A DNA stretch of 64,000 nt. Source: Pieris napi (lineage: Eukaryota > Arthropoda > Insecta > Lepidoptera > Pieridae). The translations under genes and the position numbers were made by a program. Location: contig NC_062251.1 of NCBI RefSeq assembly GCF_905475465.1, positions 6,379,001 through 6,443,000 of the forward strand. The letters are read 5' to 3'. Below, piece by piece: positions 11,101 to 26,100 of this stretch (position 1 is the stretch's first letter; every line of letters starts with the position of its first letter). The notes under the pieces were generated by a model, which had not been told where the DNA came from, made no database searches, and was given only the letters and a program-made list of their open reading frames with translations.

Positions 11101-14100
11101 AATTAATAATTACTAGCAGTTCACAAGTCAAGGGCTTCGAGCGGGCGAGAAGAATTTGTTAATTATTTTTGCATCTCTTGTACTCTACCCTCTGTAGGTA
11201 TTTCTTTTTTTCTATTGATCCACTTTAGGGTTGCCTGGAAAGAATCGCTTGTTAGCGATAAGGCAGCCCGTATAACTTTTGTAACCTGCTTTTTTATTTT
11301 TGTTATGTGTATGTTTTTGAATAAGGTAATAAAGTATAAATAAATAAAAACTGGCAAGAAACTCTCCGCCACAAGTTTTGAGTCTAATAAATGAAGGAGG
11401 AACAGCAATGGTTATATTAGTTTGCATAAGTGCCAAATATCGCGATATTGACACGTAACTAAATATAATTAAAGTAATTTAATTTGTATAGCGACACAAG
11501 CGGACAATACCAATATCGGATGGCGTTTGACGTGAACGCACGCGACGCGAGCGGCCAAAGTGCATTGTACGTTGCGTGTACGCTGGGCAACGCGGGCGTT
11601 GTTGATGCGCTGTTGGAGTTCTCTGTACCTGCGTTGAGACCTGCACAGGTTAGTTTTTGTACTCAATAATCGAATTTAATTCATAAAGATTCAATGTGAT
11701 ACATAAAAATATTCATAAAATATTTTATGAATATTTTGGGAATAAATATATTACGTACATATACGTGCACGTTCTTGCTATTTATAATTAACTAACGGAC
11801 CCCACAGACGTTGTCCTGCATGATATTTCAAGCGATTAGGATATTAAACAAAGTATGAAAGTACCGACTGCAGCGCCATCTGCCGGGCTGATTTGTAAAT
11901 CTAAACCATCCAGGGCTCCACCCAAACTAACAAAAAAATCATTCAAATCGGTCCAGCCGTTTAAGAGGAGCTCAGTGACACACACATACAGTAGAATTAT
12001 ATATATATGTATTATATATATGTAAGCTATCCTATATTTTAAGTTAGATCAAACTGCACACGGTGTCCAAATTTGATTGAAATCCGTTAAGTAGTTTAGG
12101 AGTTCATAGCGGAAAAACAACGTGATGCGTAATTTATATATATATTAAGATTTTATTAATAATACAATTTTTTTACAGTCTCCACCTAAAGACTCTGTTC
12201 CGCCGGAATCACGAGTGAATTCTAGCCCTCATAGGAGTGGAATATCATTAGGAATTCATGCTATCGTCAATAAACTAACTGGAGGTAACAAAACTGTGAG
12301 TATACCCGTTATTTTAAACCGAGTTCAATAATGTTTATCAGTATGAATATTGCATTTTAACTCACAATATCCAATAATTATCGAATCGACATCTTTAAGT
12401 TTGTTGCCATTTGAAGAAATTAGTTCCAATAGTTTTCCGCAATATGGTGAGGTTATTTATTTTATCAAAAAAATACATTTCCAATTAAGAAATTACAATA
12501 ACAGTTGTTATAGACTTCTAAAATTTATTTTAAGAACTGTCCAATTTACGTTTATTATATAACTAGCTGGCCTGGCGAACATCGTACCGCCTAACAGTCG
12601 ATTCTGTATTTTTTTTAAATACTTATTCTGCTATTCGGGACACCGGTCTAGCTAGTAAGATAAAAAAAAGAAAGTGGATAAGACAACAAATACATTATGT
12701 CAAAAAATAAAAATTTACCTTCCCGGAACCCCTCCACTAACACTTGAACTTTATGCTATGGTATTAAAGTTCAAATTGACTTTTAAGTATTATTACGAAT
12801 ATTTTGTATGGGAATATAGAAAAGTTGTTTTTAGACTTTTTCACTCAATTTTTTTTTTATTTTTCTCTCCGTAAAAACCATCCTCGTACTTCAAGGAATA
12901 TTATAAAAAAAGAATTGGCCAAATTGGTCCAGGCGTTGTTGCGTTATGCGCTTACCAACACATTTTGCGATTCATTTTTATAATATAGATAAAGTGTCTT
13001 TAGTACTTAATACTGTTTTTAAATTTAATTTACGTACAATTTCAGTCGGCAATCGAAACGGAGAAGCGTATACGTCCAGTACGTACGGACAGCGGGCGCG
13101 GTATGGATACGTGCGTTGCGTGCGCAGCGCGACTTGGACACGCGAGGGTTTTACGAAGATTGTTGGCTGCTGGAGCTAGGCCTGATGCATGTGCGGTGAG
13201 GCTACTATTCTGATTTGCTATTTTAAAAGAGTACCGAGAGTTTTTTACGCCGGCTTTTTCTCTCGGCCTACACCCTCTGTCTTCTTTGCCGATGAGTAGG
13301 GATGTCTACAACTTCAAATTTAATGACGTGGAATAAGTGATACATGTATCTTAAGTTCCATAATAAACATATTTTATTTATTTTTCTGTTCATAAAAGCA
13401 ATTTAACGGACTGGTTGAACTTTCAACGACAGTTTAAAGATTTTCTGTATTAATTAATTTTGCTCTATAATAGTAGACGATCTCTGGACTATACTCTGAT
13501 TTTTAATTCCGTAGAATTCTGACAGCTATCATTTTTTGACATGTCAGAGATGACAAACCTTTTGGCCAAGCACATTTTTCAATGTCAATACGAGTCTTAA
13601 CATCTGAGTCTATTCATACATTTAATTTGTTAGTGAATGTATCCATTCTATTAAGTACGGTGCTCCGCATTAAAAGTGGTCAACGGCCAGTGATAATAAC
13701 GTCCCTTTTTATCAAAAACAGTAACAAACGCACAAACAAAGATTATATATATTTTTAAAAAGGTTTACTAAACCTGGAATTGGTAGGCAGTGATGCCAGC
13801 TAAAGAATAAAATAAAGTAATTAAAGTTAATTCGATATATTGTTCGTGATATTGAAATATTTGTTATTTTTGTATTAGGTCACTTGAGTAAGTAAAAATT
13901 TAGATTTACCTTTTTATAGGTAAAACACAAAATACGTAGCATATTTTGTATTGTCCACAAATAAGTCAAATTTGTCCCTTTTTCGGTGGAGATTTTTTTT
14001 AGTAGCTACACTTATGAAATGTCAGAATTCTACGGAATGAAAAATCATAGTATTTGTTTCTTTCAGTTCCCTTCTTATCTTTGCTACAGTTTTCAAATCT

Positions 14101-17100
14101 CTCACTGCTATCACGATTTTTTACACTGGACGAATACTCTCATATGATATCTCTTTAGATATATCTGTCCCAGTAAAAACTAATTAGCATTATTTTCTTC
14201 TTATATTCTCATATTCATAGAAAACTAGCAAACTCGGCGAACTCCGTTTCGCCACCAGATGGCTTCGTTTTATGTAACATTTCGTTTGGTGAATGCTGCT
14301 GAATTTTCTTTGCTATAAACCTCACGGAGCCCGAGACCTTTCCAACGAATGCAAACCCGTGAAAATCGGTTCGTGCGTTCTGGAGTTATAGCGTCACGAA
14401 GGAAAACCCGACTTTTTTTATATAGTAGATTTGGCCTATTTTCTGTCACCCCATCCTACTGATCCTCCATATCTCCTTACAAGAAGAAGGTCTTAAATTT
14501 CCTATGACGTCATTGCAGGAGATGGTATCAGATGTAGCCCGTGACACGAGACGTCGCTCGCGCAGTGCGTCCGTCACAAGGGGTCGAGCTTCACCGTCGC
14601 CTGCGCAGTCGGCGTACAATGATGATCGTGAGTTTTATATATAAAATTGTCAAGATATATAATGTGTTTAATGCTCTTAACTTCATGATTTTTATATTAA
14701 AGTAATTCAGGTAAATAAAAAAAAGGGTCCGTGTATATATGTACGCGCGTAAGAAGTTATACTTCTTTGGCATTAGTTTTTTTACAAATATTTTCTAATA
14801 TTAATTAGTATTGATTTAAATATTCAATTTTAATCACTTCTGATTATAATTCAGACGCACATATAAAATTCGCACTTGTATAATGAAAACAAAATGAAAA
14901 CACGTGTTTTAAATGTAGAAACTCAAAGCATGTGCCAACATGCGCCACTAACTTCATTCTGTTAGTTTTGTGTCACGGTGCGCGCGCATCGTAAAATTTC
15001 ACTCTCATCAATTTTTCATATCGCGCCTAAAGAAGTATAACTTCAAAAACATATTTTCCAATTTAAGGTTTTTGAAGTGAAACTTCTTTAGACGCGTGAG
15101 GGTAAAATTTTTACGGATGAAACGCAATAATAATAATATTAGCGTCACGAAGATGTGCAGCGTTTTTTTCGAAGAAAAGGGAGAGAGCGATTAAGAGAGT
15201 GAGTGAGAAGGGCGAATTACCTTATAGAAATTGAATTTCCGACACTTAATATTTTTATGACAATTAAATTCATTAAATTCCTAACATATCTTCCTTTTTC
15301 CGTCCCTCTAAGTCTCGGAAATCCAAAGTTTTAGATTTGTATAAATATGAACAAGACTTAAAAAATCGTTTGCTAAAGAAGTTTCACGCTGTACGCACGC
15401 ACTTTTTTTTAAAGAACAGGGGAAATGGTCGGCACCTGATGTTACTTGACTTACACAGCCAGAACGCTCGCAAGAGTATTGCCGGCCTTTTAAGTGCTAA
15501 TTAAATATAGAATTTCGTAATTAGTGTTCTAGTATTAAATCATGATACCAATACTTACTAAGCCTACGTCTATAGTAACCATTTATGTGGAAACCTAGGT
15601 GAAGGCTGGACAGCATTGGCGGTAGCAGCGAGAGCTCGGAATGTGCAAATAGTGGAGATGCTGTTGGCTGCCGGAGCCACAGACCCTGGTGGGAAGGCGT
15701 TGAGGGAATGCGCTAGACACGGGCTCACGGATCTCGTGGCTGCCCTCCTCGCTACCAAAGTCAGTGTTTAGTGTAAAATGCCATGATAAAAGCAATATGA
15801 TATCTATATATATAAAAATGAAACCCGTTTTCCGTTGTCACGACATCACATGAAAACGGCTCGACCGATTTGTCTGATTTTTTTTTGTTGTGTTTGTAAT
15901 TGTCAGGAGAAGGTTCTTATAAAAGAAAAAAGAAAAACTTTGCGCGGAAAATTAGAAAATTCAAGAATACTTAACCACCATACAATTCGAACTTTTTGGT
16001 GTAACCTTATGGCGTTTGACATAACACAACATTGACAGAATGCGTGTTGCAAATATCGTCAGAGGATGTAAGAAAAATGAATATCGTTCAAAATAAATGC
16101 TTTGATCGGAGTTATTATATTGGTAATATAATAATATGCGAGCCAGAAAAACAAACAAAGAATGTTGTGTAACATAAAGCATTAGAATAATAAACACTTT
16201 GTTTCTGAAATATTTTTAATATAATATATATAATAATTCATTATACCAATTTGAAATCAATATTCATAGTTAAGACAGGACAACGTCTGTCGGGTCCGCT
16301 AGTTGTCTTTAAAAATGTTTTTTGACATTTAATCCGCAAATGCTGATATGTATTGAGAATATAGTATGATTAATAATGTAAAAAATTTTAACATTACACA
16401 GTAGGTATGCTCGGGTACTGTGGTCCAAAGATTTCATTAAAAATACTAACCGTTAATTTATCAAATATTTTTAAATAATTATTTTTAACCAACTTCAAAA
16501 AAAATCATGGTTTACAATTCGATGCGTAATTTTACCAAAAAAACTGGAACTCACTATAGTCGTATTTTTAATTAGACGAAATCAACTGACGTTTACGGTG
16601 TTGTTAGTTTTTAATGAAATAAAAATAGTGTTGTGACAAAGTAAAAAAACCTGAATTAATGATCGGTGATGGCACTAGTCGCCGCGCCGCGCTTTGTAAT
16701 AAGACGTCAAAAAACTGATTGTAGTTACATAGTACTAGTACCAAACTTATATCAGAGTGCTTTTATACAATTTTGAAATAGAAATAATATTCTTTTATTG
16801 TTTGATATGATTAACTATTCACACTCATTGTTCATTCATCTGATTGAACAAGAACTGAACGCATCACTATTACTTTAGATATGGCAACATTATTTTACAA
16901 AGTGACATTAGCTACTGTCAGTTGGCTTCGTCTAATTAAAAATAAGACTATAGTTACTAGTGTGTGGGTGGGAAATAGGATGCTAATAAATAAGGAATTC
17001 CTTCCAAAGGAACCTCCCAACCCTGGTGGTGACGAAATGTTAGAAAGAGAGACGCTACTACATTGATATAAAGAAGGAACGAAACGGAGATATAGGCGGG

Positions 17101-20100
17101 AAAGAACGTAATTTCATGGCTAATCCTTCGGAATAAAGCATGAACATATAAACAAATCTAATTCCAATAATATAATTATCGCGTGTTGAATGAATTTATA
17201 TTTTAGATTTTTGATACTTAACTTATATTCACAGATTTAATTTTAACATTTAACTGCAGTGGCGTAACTATACCATCTGGGGCCCGTGGCAAATTCGATT
17301 TGATGGGGCCCTATCAGTAAAATCGTCACGTTGTACTCAGTTTAATTTTAATGAACTTCGATATTTTCTCTCTGACTCAACTACACGTTGTATATGTCCC
17401 ACTAATGGCCATAGACCTCCTCTCTTAGGCGAGAGGGAATGGTATGTAGTCCCCACGCTAGCCCAATGCGTATTGGATACTTCACTGTCTTCCATAGAGC
17501 ATAATATCTCTTGGGCAGGGGCCCTATTGGGTCGGGGGCCCGTGGCGTTTTGCCAGCCCTGCCACCCTATTGTTACGCCACTGCATTTAAGTTTAATAAT
17601 TAATCAAAATTAACTATGCGCACATAAGACTTCGAAAATTAAGAGACCCTTTTGCTATCAGCTATATGAAGATGTTTTAAATGAAAATCCAGTTTGAATA
17701 TAGTGCTATGTGGTTTAACAGGCATACCCGGATCCCGAGTATAAGCTGAACAAATCAGCGATCTCCGAGACCGTCATATCCGGAAAAGACGCTGACACTG
17801 CATTGTCATTCAGTGCGAGATGTCCCTCGACGCCTGTTATGATCAATTGGAGGGAGCTGAGGTGTCAATTAACCAGATTGCGGTATGTAAATACTCAGAT
17901 TTTTTATTCCGTAGAATTCTGACAGCTATCATTTTTTGACATGTCAGAGATGGTAAACCTTTTTCAACTTCAATACGAGTCTTAACATCTGAGTCTAGTC
18001 ATTTTATTTATTGCGGAGCTCCATATTAAAAGTGGTTTAAAGGTGAATTACAATTACGTCCCTTTTCATCACAAACTGTAAAAAACGTACTAGTAAAGAT
18101 AACATTTTATTAAAAAATATATTATATATTTTATTGCATGCAAATAATTAATAATTACAATTAAATAATCAAAGACTGGAAAAGGAGTCATTATAGTCAA
18201 TAATTAAAACTCCTTTATTTGTTTAAAAGGTAAATGACAAATGTCATTATGGTCATTCAAAATTCTTGGCATACGAACTTCACGCATATTCTATTTCTTT
18301 TTACTTGTAGATTGTCTTATTCCCATCTCGCTCGCGCACGCTATAATCAATTATAGCGTGCGCCACTCCCAATTTTGTGTCACAGGTGCGCGCGCATTGT
18401 AAAATTTCACTCTCATAAATTTTTCATAACGCGCCTAAAGAAGTAGAACTTCAAAAAAAGTAATTAAAGTTAATTCGATATACTCCTTTTTGTGGAACAT
18501 AAAAAATACGTAGCATTTTTGTCATTGCTTTTTCGGTGTAGAACTTTTTTAGTAGCAACACTTATGTAATGTCAGAATTCTACAGAAATATTTTTTTTTT
18601 CTAATGCAATAGGAGGCTCACCTGATGTTAAGTGATACCGCCGCCCATGGACACTCACACTGCCAGAAGGATCGCAAGTGCGTTGCCGATATTTCAAAAA
18701 ATCAGAGTATAGGCAGTTTGTGCGTTCGATTTTCGGCTCTGGTAGACAAGTGCACGCGTAGGATGTTTATTTATTAATATCATGTTTATTTGATCTGTGT
18801 TATTAAAACTATAATAATATATTGCAATAAATTATTATTATTATTGTTTTTTGAAATTTAATGAATTATCTAATTTTGGGTTTTCAGTATGAGCTGGTTA
18901 CGTGCCGCTGCGTCGCGTGTGAATCCAAAATTATGCACGAATGGCAACGCCTTATTGGCCCTGACGAGACTCGAAGTAGCTAACAATGAGTTGAGAGAAC
19001 TGCCAAGGGAATTGTTTTCGCTTATGAGCCTGAGGTAAGGATGCTTGTCATCATCAAGATTTTTTGTTGATGCTTTCAAAAAAATTATAGAAAAAAATAA
19101 TTTTTCTAGGGTACTTACAGAAAATTGAGCAGGTTTCCTTTTTTAATTTTTTTTATAAATAACGAGCTGACCCGGCAAACGTAATTTTGCCATGTATATT
19201 ATTTCTAGGAAACTTGTTTAGTTTATTAATTATAACTATCTACTATACTAAAAAATAGGGGTTGATGAGGGGTGGAAATTAAGGGTCGTATGTATTTTGG
19301 TATGCTCATTAAAAAATTAATACAAAATGTTTTGTCTAAAAAATAAAAATTTAGGGGTGGGACCACCCTTAACATTTAGGGGGATGAAAAATAGATGTTG
19401 TCCGATTCCCAGACTTACTGAATTTCCATAAAAAAATCATAAGAATCGGTCGAGCCGTTTCGGAGGAGTATGGTAACTAACATTGTGACACGAGAATTAT
19501 ATATTAGATTAAACCATTTAACGAATTTGATTATTTTTTCATTAATTGCAGTTGTGTATTTTTCAGATTTTTTGACAAAAAAGAATACACATTTTAAACT
19601 ATGATCCTTTGTACCAACCATTTTAAGACGTTTTTGAAAAAAATCTAATATCTTTATGTGTTATATAATGCTGGTCGCCTCTGCCTGTATGGATAGTAAA
19701 CTCTAAAACTATACAACCATACTTTGTATAGTTTTCATAGTTTTATGTTTCCTGAAATAAAACGTTTATTGTTAAAAACCGCAAAGTCTAGCAAAAATTA
19801 ACGAAATCGATTAAAGCAAATTAATTTATTCTAGATATTTGAACGCGGCTCAAAACAAGCTGGAGCGGCTTCCAACAGCAAAAGATCCGTTTGAAGAAGA
19901 CTATGACGGAGGGAGAAGAAAGAAGAGAGATAAGAAAAGCAGCAGTGTTTATACGGCACCGGTTTTGCAGGAACTATATTTGCAGGTATTTTTATGATTG
20001 TGCTGCTGACTTCTGGTTGTGAAACCTGGGCCTTAACAAGAAGATCTTGTCTTCCTCATTTCTTCCTTACTTTTGAGCGGAAGGTTCTTCGAAGAATTTT

Positions 20101-23100
20101 TGGCTCTTTTTTCGAAGCCGGTGTTTGACGTATTCGCTTCACTGAAGAACTTTATAAAATCCTTGATGATGCTTATATTTTAGAAGTGAAACTTCTTTTC
20201 GCGTAGGAGGGTAAAAATTTTACGGAACATCACGAAAATGTGCAGCGTTTATTTTCTTTAATAAAGATGTGCTAGTATAATATTGTGGTGCAATTATTTA
20301 TACTTGATCACTTATGGTGTTTTTAATACATATCTAAAGTACTATTTTTCTTTGTTTTGTATTTTTATAAGGGCACAGAACCAAGGCCTTTTATGCTAAG
20401 ACCCAGTTGGCTATTTTAGAAAATGTGGGCATAAGTTAGCCATTATGACAATTACGAATTTATTATATTATTTGGTAATTGTTAACATATTTATGGTGTT
20501 ATTTCTGGTTTGTAATTAGCCTTAGTAACATTAATTAATATAGATAGACTGGCAAAATTAAATTATGGGATTTGGGCAGCTTAATTACTCAATAATTAAT
20601 TTACTGAGAAGTTTCACTTCTGACATGTGCACGCCCATGGACACTCACAATGCCAGAAGGCACTCACATTGCCGAACATGCGAGCATGTGCGTTGCCATT
20701 TAAGAATTGGTACGCTCTTTTTGTGAAGCACCCTAATATCGTCTAATTCATATAATGCAACTGGCTCAAGTGCTTGGACGGAACTGCTAGGTCGTTACTG
20801 AACTCATAACCTGGTGGCAAAAGAAAACCCGGTAGCGGCTGCGTTGGTGGTATGCAGATATCACGAACCTCGAAGCAATAGGTGTTAGAAGTTGGACCCA
20901 AGGATATTGCGATGGCTAAAGATAGCCCATAAGGGAATGACAGCCATTGGTGATGATGATAAATGTGATGGCATTTTGGGTATATTTTTTTATACCAGCT
21001 GTTGTTACTTTGAGATATTGGACATTATGACTTCAATTTATACGTATTTTGTTTATTAATATCGGTTTTTCAGTTAAAGATACATGTTTTTTTTCTATAA
21101 TACTAGCCTGTGCGAATAAAACCATAAACAAGAAGGTTGCTCTCCTGATATTAACTGATACCATCGCCCATGGACATTCACAACGCAGGTTGCGTTTCCA
21201 GCTTGACCCTGAGTAGAATAAATGGGTTTTTGACTTAGGTATTGAACCATTCAAATGTTTCTTTCAGGATAATCGACTAGAAGAGTTACCACCGGAGCTA
21301 TTTTCTCTACCAGCTCTGACGAGCCTCGACGTGTCGAATAATAAACTGCGCACGCTCCCTGCGAATATGTGGAGTGCCCCAAGTTTGAGGGACCTCAACG
21401 CAGCCTTGAACCACTTGAAGGAACTTCCTACTGGAGAGGAGGTATTTTCATATTTTATTTAAAAAAAAGGGTGCGTGTACTTATGTACGCGCGTAAGAAG
21501 TTATACTTCTTTGGCTTTCTTTATTTTTTTTTAAATATTAAATAGTTAATAATAAATATTTAACGTTAATAATTTATTTATTTATTTATTTATTTATTCC
21601 ATATAATTATTCTATCTTTACAGTAATAACTAATTCGATAGAACGACACAATATTTTACCCACACCAATTAACCTAAATACAAAACATTAACAGAAATAT
21701 ATTTATGTTCCTAAATCTTATAACTAATAGTATAGGAAGCAACTCTTGTGAACTCAGCCAGTGTACAAACAAATAAGTCTACCTTAATAGAAATCTTATT
21801 TATTATGTGTATTGCTCGCGTGATTGGTGCTTCGCTAACCAAGTTGGAATGTGCGCGCGGTACATCCAAAAGTTGAGACTTCCGCCTCAGGTTTCTACTT
21901 GGTACCCGTAGACTCAGTCTCTCCATTATATCCGGATTATGAACCCGACCCGTAAGTATCTTAAATATATACACCGACAAGGCTAGCTCTCTTCTGAGGC
22001 GTAGCTGGTCATATCCCACCATACCCAGAACAAACAGGGTCGGGTACATAAGTGGATACAAAGGATACACTCCGTACAGTCTCTTGTAGAGGTACCGGGT
22101 GAATTTATTCTGTATTCGCTCTAGCATGAGACTGTATTTAGCCTCATATGGGGCCCACACCATTGCATTGCACTCCAAGTGACTTCTGACTAACGCATTG
22201 TATAAAATTCTAATCGCACTAATATTTGTGAAGCCACAAGCTATTCGCAATATGAACCCCAAATTTCTGTATGCCTTTTTGCATGTTTTATCGACGTGTT
22301 GCGCAAACCCAAGATTGGCATTAAAATATATTCCTAGATCTTTAACCTCCAATACTCTAGCCAACGTTAGACCACTAATAGTATAATTGTATCGAGTGGG
22401 AAATCGTGCTCTCGAGAAAATATGACTTTGCATTTCGCCAAATTAAACTCTAATCTATTTCTCCTGCTCCAATTTACCACTCGATCAATGTCTTCCTGCA
22501 GCCGCATACAGTCGTCTGTACTTTCTATGGGCATGTAAAGTTTGATATCATCAGCGAAGAGCAAGCACTTTGCATTCTTGACAACTTTTGGTAGGTCATT
22601 CAGCATTATCATAAATTCCATCGGTCCCAAATTACTGCCCTGTGTCACGCCTGATCTCGTAAAGTAAGCCTCTAACCTACACCCAGCGTATTCCACGTAT
22701 TGCGTTCGATCTTCCATAAAGCTAGCCATGAAGTTCAATAAGTGTGGAGTGAATCCTACCTGTGCAAGCTTCTGCAAAAGCACGTCGTTATCGACCAAAT
22801 CAAACGCTTTTTTAATATCGAAATAGGCAGCGTCCACCTGCTTTCCACTGTCCACTACTGGGCTAATATTAGCCATATAATTTAAGAGGTTGCTAGTGGT
22901 ACTCCTCGTAGACCGAAACCCGTGTTGAGCTTCTGAGAGTTGGGAACTCACTTGATTAAGTATGCACTTTTGAAGTGCCGTTTCCAACACCTTCGCCGGA
23001 CTTGACAATATAGCTATCGGCCTATACTGTTCTACTTTATCGCGGCATCCTACTTTAGGAACTGGAATTACCCGACTGCTTTTCCAACATGTGGGAAATG

Positions 23101-26100
23101 TTGCTGCTTTCAGACACAGGTTATATATGTGTAGCAGTGGTTCAGCAAGTACAACGCCACAATCTCTCAAGATATAAGGCGGTATACCGTCCGGACCTGC
23201 TGCCTTTTTTGGCTTAAGTCGCTTAAGTGCCTCCTGTATATCGCTTAACTGTAAGCTCCCAACGTGGACTCTTGCAGCCCCGTTTGAACAACCCGCTCCG
23301 GCAACAGCTGCGCTGACGTCAAGCTTTGGCTTTTGCGTAACATAAACAGAGCTAAAATACTCGGCAAATGCTTTAACACTCCTATCCGGCGGTAGTACCT
23401 CTCCGTTCTCAATAATACCTGATGGTTCTCTATTGACTCTGTTACTATTAATAAATCTCCAGAATGACTTGGGATCTTCAATCACATTTGATTCAACAGC
23501 CTGAGTATAATTTTCAAGAGCCAATGCAATTAATTTCTTGACTTCAGCTCTGCAACAGCTAAACTCTTTGTAATCTCTTGGGGATTTAGTGACCTTGTAT
23601 CTCTTATGCAGCGTGGCTTTTTGTTTAATTTTTTTAATTACCTCCTTTGTGTACCATTTTGGATATAAATACCTTGAGTATCCTAGGTTCCTGGAATTTT
23701 TTGGCACGCATTCCTCAAACACAGAGTTTAACTTATAATAGAAGCAATTGAGACTCAGATTTAAATCAGACGAGTATACATCAGACCAATCCACTTGTCT
23801 AACCTTAGAATACAATGCATTAAAATCAGCTTTCTTAAAATTCCACTGTAACAAGCGCTCACCCGTTTTTGCCGCATCATCCCTTGAAGAAACCGCCCAA
23901 ATGCGTGGACGCACGCACACAAGAAGCGGTGGATGCTGATCGTCTACAGGTACTAAAGGTTCATCCATCTCACACACCCCAACGCTTTGCATTCCCCTAC
24001 CTTTGCTCAAAACCAAGTCTAATAGACGGCCATTAACATTTTGTATATTGTTACACTGACTGAATTCACAATAGTTACTAAAGTAATTCCAAAAATAAGT
24101 ATTTACATTGTTTGAACAAGAATATAAATTAAAGTCACCGATCACTAATACATCATCATACTTGGAACAAAATTCTTCAATTGTTTTGAGCAATAAAAAG
24201 TATTCATCATCATTCGTATTTGGAGGAGTATAAACAATACATAACATAAACATGAATCTACTTTTTAAATAGACAGTTGCACAAACTATTTCAAACGGGC
24301 GAGATTCAATATGCAAATCACAGGGCAAAATTACGCGGCGCAGTTCCAGGCGTGGGGAAGCCACGAGACATACGCCACCATGCTTGCGCCCATCCACACG
24401 GTCACATCGTAATACCGTATATCTGGGAGGGACTAACTCAGCGTCAGCTATCGAATCATTACATCCTGTTTCCGTAACTGCAAACAAATCTACAGAGATT
24501 GATGAGACACTCATATAAAATTCCTTTAACTTGGTCCGAAGACCCCTCACATTTTGGTAACATATCTTAATAGGTCTACTTCCATCGTTTTGGGTTATTT
24601 GGTGATCTCCGAAACCACACCCAATCACAATATTCAACATTAATAGGCCAATTATCCGGTTTACATAATAACTCATATTCATATTCTGGTACCCCGATAA
24701 TGAATGATGCGTAATCCTTTTCTCTTTTATGATTAATTTTTTCAACTCTTATAGACACTTCCCTAGCATATATGACGTTCTTAACATAGTTCTCCAGACA
24801 TTCTAAACTTGTCTCTTTGTTTAGACGCCACACATGCAGAAACTTTTTCCGCTCAGCTCCACAAATCTCCACTACATCGCTTCTACCTCCTTTTTTTACC
24901 TCACAGCTGGGGTATTTTCCACGTTGATATTTTCCAACTCTTTCATTTGTCTTATCGCCACAGTTTTCCCTTTCAACATTGGTTTCCATTTCTTGATCTT
25001 TATTTCTACGTGCTACATCTTCAGTTACCCTATTTGTTTTCCCCGTAACAGCACTCTGCTTTAAGTTGTTGTTTTTTATTTGGCTCGAGCTCTGTTTTGC
25101 AGCATTCGCAAACGAGACCACCGGTGGAGTACCTATCTCACATAGTGTTCCGGCTATCGGGATCTTATCCAAAGAACAGTTCTTAAGGTAATTTTCATTT
25201 TGTTTCAATTCATGGACCTGTAGTGCATCCACTTCAAAGGTCTTCTCCTTTATAACCCTCATACTTTTTCGTAATTCTTCTAATTCTCTTTCAGATTTGT
25301 TAAATCTTCCCTGGAGTTCCTTATATTGCTTTCCTTGTTCTTCAAAACGGCTATTCATTTCCTGACGAAAGTCCTGCATCTCTTTCAGCAAAATACTGTG
25401 GTACTTTTGGATCAAAGCTTCAAAGATTCGTGGACTTGCCTTTTTTGGTGACATAGGATCCTGTATCTCCTCACTTATATACCGATCCCCTTTTGTGACC
25501 CTGCACGAACAGTCTGAACATTTCCAAACATCTTTGTCTTGCTGATTCATTAAAACCAATTTTTCTTTACTAACTTTGATGCATTCAATATGAAAGCTTT
25601 TATGACATTGCACTCTGCAACACTTTAAATATAAAGAATTAATTATCTTCTTATTACATTTATTGCAATCCATTGAGTCCCAATTCTTGTATAATAAAAA
25701 TTATAAAAAGAAAAACTATATAAAATATATTTGCTGACTGGTCTTGAACTCAGATCACCGATGACGACCACTTTCAGTAGGCGTAACACTGGCGCTGCCA
25801 CAACGACCGATGGTGGTATGCTAGAATAACTTGTATATTATTATTTTAACGTATGAAGTTTGAAAGGAATGACTAATGCAAAGTAAACGTTTACTTGCTG
25901 CAGGTCACGTTCGCACTTTTTTCTTCTTTTTTTTTTTCACAAGTACACATACAAATTCCAAGTGTCTTATATAGAATTTATTACTTTTATGTCACTTGCA
26001 CTAGAATAGTTCCCGCACTTTGAGTTCTTTTGATAAATTCGAAGAATGAATTTAACAAATTAAAACATAAATTTTCCTGTTATATCCACTTCCGAGGAAG

